NCBI GenBank assembly: GCA_013812265.1
Contig: JACCTQ010000085.1
Coordinates: forward strand, 1 to 16,532
Reading direction: 5' to 3'
Length of the DNA stretch: 16,532 nucleotides
Source: Actinomycetota bacterium
Lineage (GTDB): Bacteria; Actinomycetota; Thermoleophilia; Gaiellales; Gaiellaceae
In this document: one piece after another, positions 15,104-16,532 of the stretch
Position numbering within the stretch: the first letter of the stretch is position 1
Layout: each line of letters begins with the position of its first letter
Notes under the pieces: generated by a model
What the model was told of the DNA's origin: nothing
What the model saw: the letters and a program-made list of their open reading frames with translations, nothing else
Databases searched by the model: none
Program-made: the position numbers and the translations under genes

Positions 15104-15414
15104 GTGTCGTTGCGCCCGGGACCCGACTCGCGCCGCTTGAACATCTCCAGCATGCGGTCGGTCACCACGAAGCCGCCCACGACGTTGAGCGTTCCGAGCG
15201 CGACGGCGGCTAGGGAGACGATCCGGACCCAGGTCGCCTGATCGGGGATACCGGCGACCAGGATGGCCCCGACCAGAACGATGCCATGGATGGCGTTCGT
15301 CCCCGACATCAAGGGCGTGTGCAGAAGCGTGGGCACTTTCGAGATCACTTCGAAGCCGAGGAAGATCGCGAGCGCGAGCACGGTCAGCTCGAGGATGACC
15401 TGGCTCGGCCTCAT
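15100..15414 (-). CDS. pntA2: NAD(P) transhydrogenase membrane subunit alpha-2
   Basis: A 104-aa membrane subunit corresponding to the C-terminal membrane helices of single-chain PntA. About three hydrophobic helices (7-27, 44-60, 66-84) and the strongly conserved loop HTPLMSGTNAIHGIV (32-46) identify it. The ATG at 15414 overlaps the pntA1 TGA by 4 nt (ATGA) and has GGAGGG 9 nt upstream; an ATG 10 codons earlier lies inside pntA1. The split alpha subunit (pntA1 + pntA2 + pntB) is the arrangement of mycobacteria and Rhodospirillum. Confidence 0.93.
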
Positions 15415-16511
15415 GCCGGCACGCCCTCCGGCCTCGCGACGCACGCGCCGGCGGTGATCTCGTCGTCGAAGTCGAGCCGGAGCTCGCCGTCGGTAACGAG
15501 GTGCGAGACGAGCGCGGCGACGTTGCGCGAGTAGAGCTGGCTCGCATGGAACGGCATGGCGCTCGGCAGATTGGTGAGCCCGACGATCGTCACGCCGTCC
15601 CGCACCGTTTCTGCCCCGGGCTCGGTGAGCTCGCAGTTCCCACCGGCTTCCGCGGCCAGGTCGATGATCACCGAGCCGTTCCGCATGCCGGCGACCGCGA
15701 CCGCGGGGATCAGCTTGGGCGCGGGGCGGCCCGGGATCAGCGCGGTTGTGATCACGACGTCGAAGTCGGGTATGCGCCGCTCGAGCTCCTCCGCCTGACG
15801 CCTCTGCTCGTCCGGCGTCAGCTCGCGTGCGTATCCACCTTCGGTCTCCTCGCCCACGATGCCGAGCTCCAGGAAGGTGGCTCCGAGCGACTCCACCTGC
15901 TCGCGAACAACCGGCCGAACGTCGAAACCCGACACAACGGCACCGAGTCGTCTCGCCGTCGCGATCGCCTGCAGCCCCGCGACGCCCGCGCCGAGAACGA
16001 GTACCTTCGCGGGCGCCACTGTGCCGGCGGCAGTCATCAGCATGGGGAAGAACCTCGGGAGGCGATCGGCCGCGAGCAGCACTGCCTTGTATCCCGCCAC
16101 GGTGCTCTGCGAGGAGAGCGCATCCATGGCCTGAGCGCGGGTGATGCGGGGAATGGACTCCATGGCGAACGCCGTCACCTTGCGCTCGGCGAGGCGCGCG
16201 ATTCCGTCGGGATCCGTGAGCGGCTGGAGGAACGCCACCAGCACGGTTCCCGGGTGGAAGAGCGAGAGCTCGCCTGCGCTCGGCCGCTGCACCTTGGCGA
16301 CGAGATCGGCATCGCCGTAGAGCTCCGGCCTCTCGACGAGGGTGGCGCCTGCTTCCGTGTAGGCCGCGTCGGGGAACGCAGCGCTCTCCCCGGCGCCTCG
16401 CTCGACCGCAATCTCTATGCCACCCTCGGCCTTCAGGCGGACGACAGTGTCCGGAACGAGGGCGACGCGGTTCTCCCCAGACGCCGTTTCCTTGGGGACG
16501 GAGATCCTCAT
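15411..16511 (-). CDS. pntA1: NAD(P) transhydrogenase subunit alpha-1 (NAD-binding)
   Basis: The soluble NAD(H)-binding domain I of the transhydrogenase, related to alanine dehydrogenase. It starts MRISVPKETASGENRVAL (1-18), has YKAVLLAA (141-148), the dinucleotide fold VLVLGAGVAGLQAIATARRLG (170-190), FDVRP (196-200), and the C-terminal AEAGGNCELTEPG and LPSAMPFHASQLYSRN. The 366-aa length is typical of the split subunit. The ATG at 16511 matches the family start; no clear Shine-Dalgarno is present, and a TAAGCT hexamer lies 9 nt upstream. It is the first gene of a pntA1-pntA2-pntB-OCD transcript with 4-nt overlaps. Confidence 0.95.
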   Translation of the reverse strand: MRISVPKETASGENRVALVPDTVVRLKAEGGIEIAVERGAGESAAFPDAAYTEAGATLVERPELYGDADLVAKVQRPSAGELSLFHPGTVLVAFLQPLTDPDGIARLAERKVTAFAMESIPRITRAQAMDALSSQSTVAGYKAVLLAADRLPRFFPMLMTAAGTVAPAKVLVLGAGVAGLQAIATARRLGAVVSGFDVRPVVREQVESLGATFLELGIVGEETEGGYARELTPDEQRRQAEELERRIPDFDVVITTALIPGRPAPKLIPAVAVAGMRNGSVIIDLAAEAGGNCELTEPGAETVRDGVTIVGLTNLPSAMPFHASQLYSRNVAALVSHLVTDGELRLDFDDEITAGACVARPEGVPA

Positions 16512-16520
16512 TCGGAGCAG

Positions 16521-16526
16521 AGCTTA
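16521..16526 (-). promoter_or_regulatory. Possible -10 element of the pnt operon
   Basis: Minus-strand TAAGCT ends 9 nt before the pntA1 ATG. It matches the TANNNT pattern seen elsewhere in this window. The window ends 6 nt beyond it, so no -35 can be judged. Confidence 0.3.
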
Positions 16527-16532
16527 AGGCCC

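Noticed and set aside
15104..15547. N-terminal extension that would make PntB 612 aa
   Set aside because: It overlaps pntA2 and pntA1 in another frame, reads as Ser/Arg-rich text, and PntB homology starts at the GTG at 15103.

Overview
The window is a high-GC (roughly two-thirds G+C by eye), densely coding bacterial chromosome segment. The gene order ffh-rpsP-khpA-rimM-trmD-lepB-rplS-rnhB-yraN-comM-dprA is the housekeeping order typical of Actinomycetota. With the three-gene transhydrogenase, a zinc-ribbon cyclase/AAA/TPR protein and several promoters placed so as to give leaderless mRNAs, it suggests a deep-branching actinobacterium, perhaps Thermoleophilia. That class assignment is inference. 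I see no tRNA, rRNA, CRISPR array, transposase or phage gene.

Layout. (1) 1-3695, minus strand: a 1064-residue class III nucleotide cyclase / AAA ATPase / TPR signalling protein, followed in the same direction by a very short dodecin-like gene and a normal-length dodecin. (2) 3696-3764: a 69-bp divergent promoter region. (3) 3765-7970, plus strand: ffh, a highly structured 262-nt spacer, then the tightly packed rpsP, khpA, rimM, trmD, lepB and rplS (ribosomal proteins, ribosome maturation, tRNA methylation and protein export). (4) 8049-11608: rnhB overlapping yraN, then comM overlapping dprA (DNA repair, recombination and natural transformation). (5) 11626-12753: an FAD-dependent amine/amino-acid oxidoreductase. 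(6) 12750-16511, minus strand: pntA1-pntA2-pntB (proton-translocating NAD(P) transhydrogenase) followed by an ornithine cyclodeaminase/alanine dehydrogenase family gene that converges on, and overlaps by 4 nt, the FAD oxidoreductase.

How the genes work together. Ffh with LepB covers targeting and signal-peptide removal. RpsP, RplS, RimM and TrmD form the classical ribosome/tRNA operon. ComM and DprA are translationally coupled and act on incoming single-stranded DNA. The pnt genes couple NADH/NADP+ hydride transfer to the proton gradient, and the co-directional OCD-family enzyme is likely an NAD(P)-using amino or imino acid enzyme.

Most of the window is ordinary core genome. The part that deserves a second look is the ffh-rpsP spacer (5094-5355). 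It holds a second, diverged copy of the ffh 3' end, several strong inverted repeats, and a 14-bp hairpin that buries the rpsP ribosome binding site, with an upstream competitor copy of one arm. Other points are a repeated TANNNT-6 nt-start codon arrangement at four genes, a cyclase domain lacking the transition-state Asn, a Glu at the catalytic Asp position of TrmD, and a dodecin pair lacking the usual flavin-binding residues.
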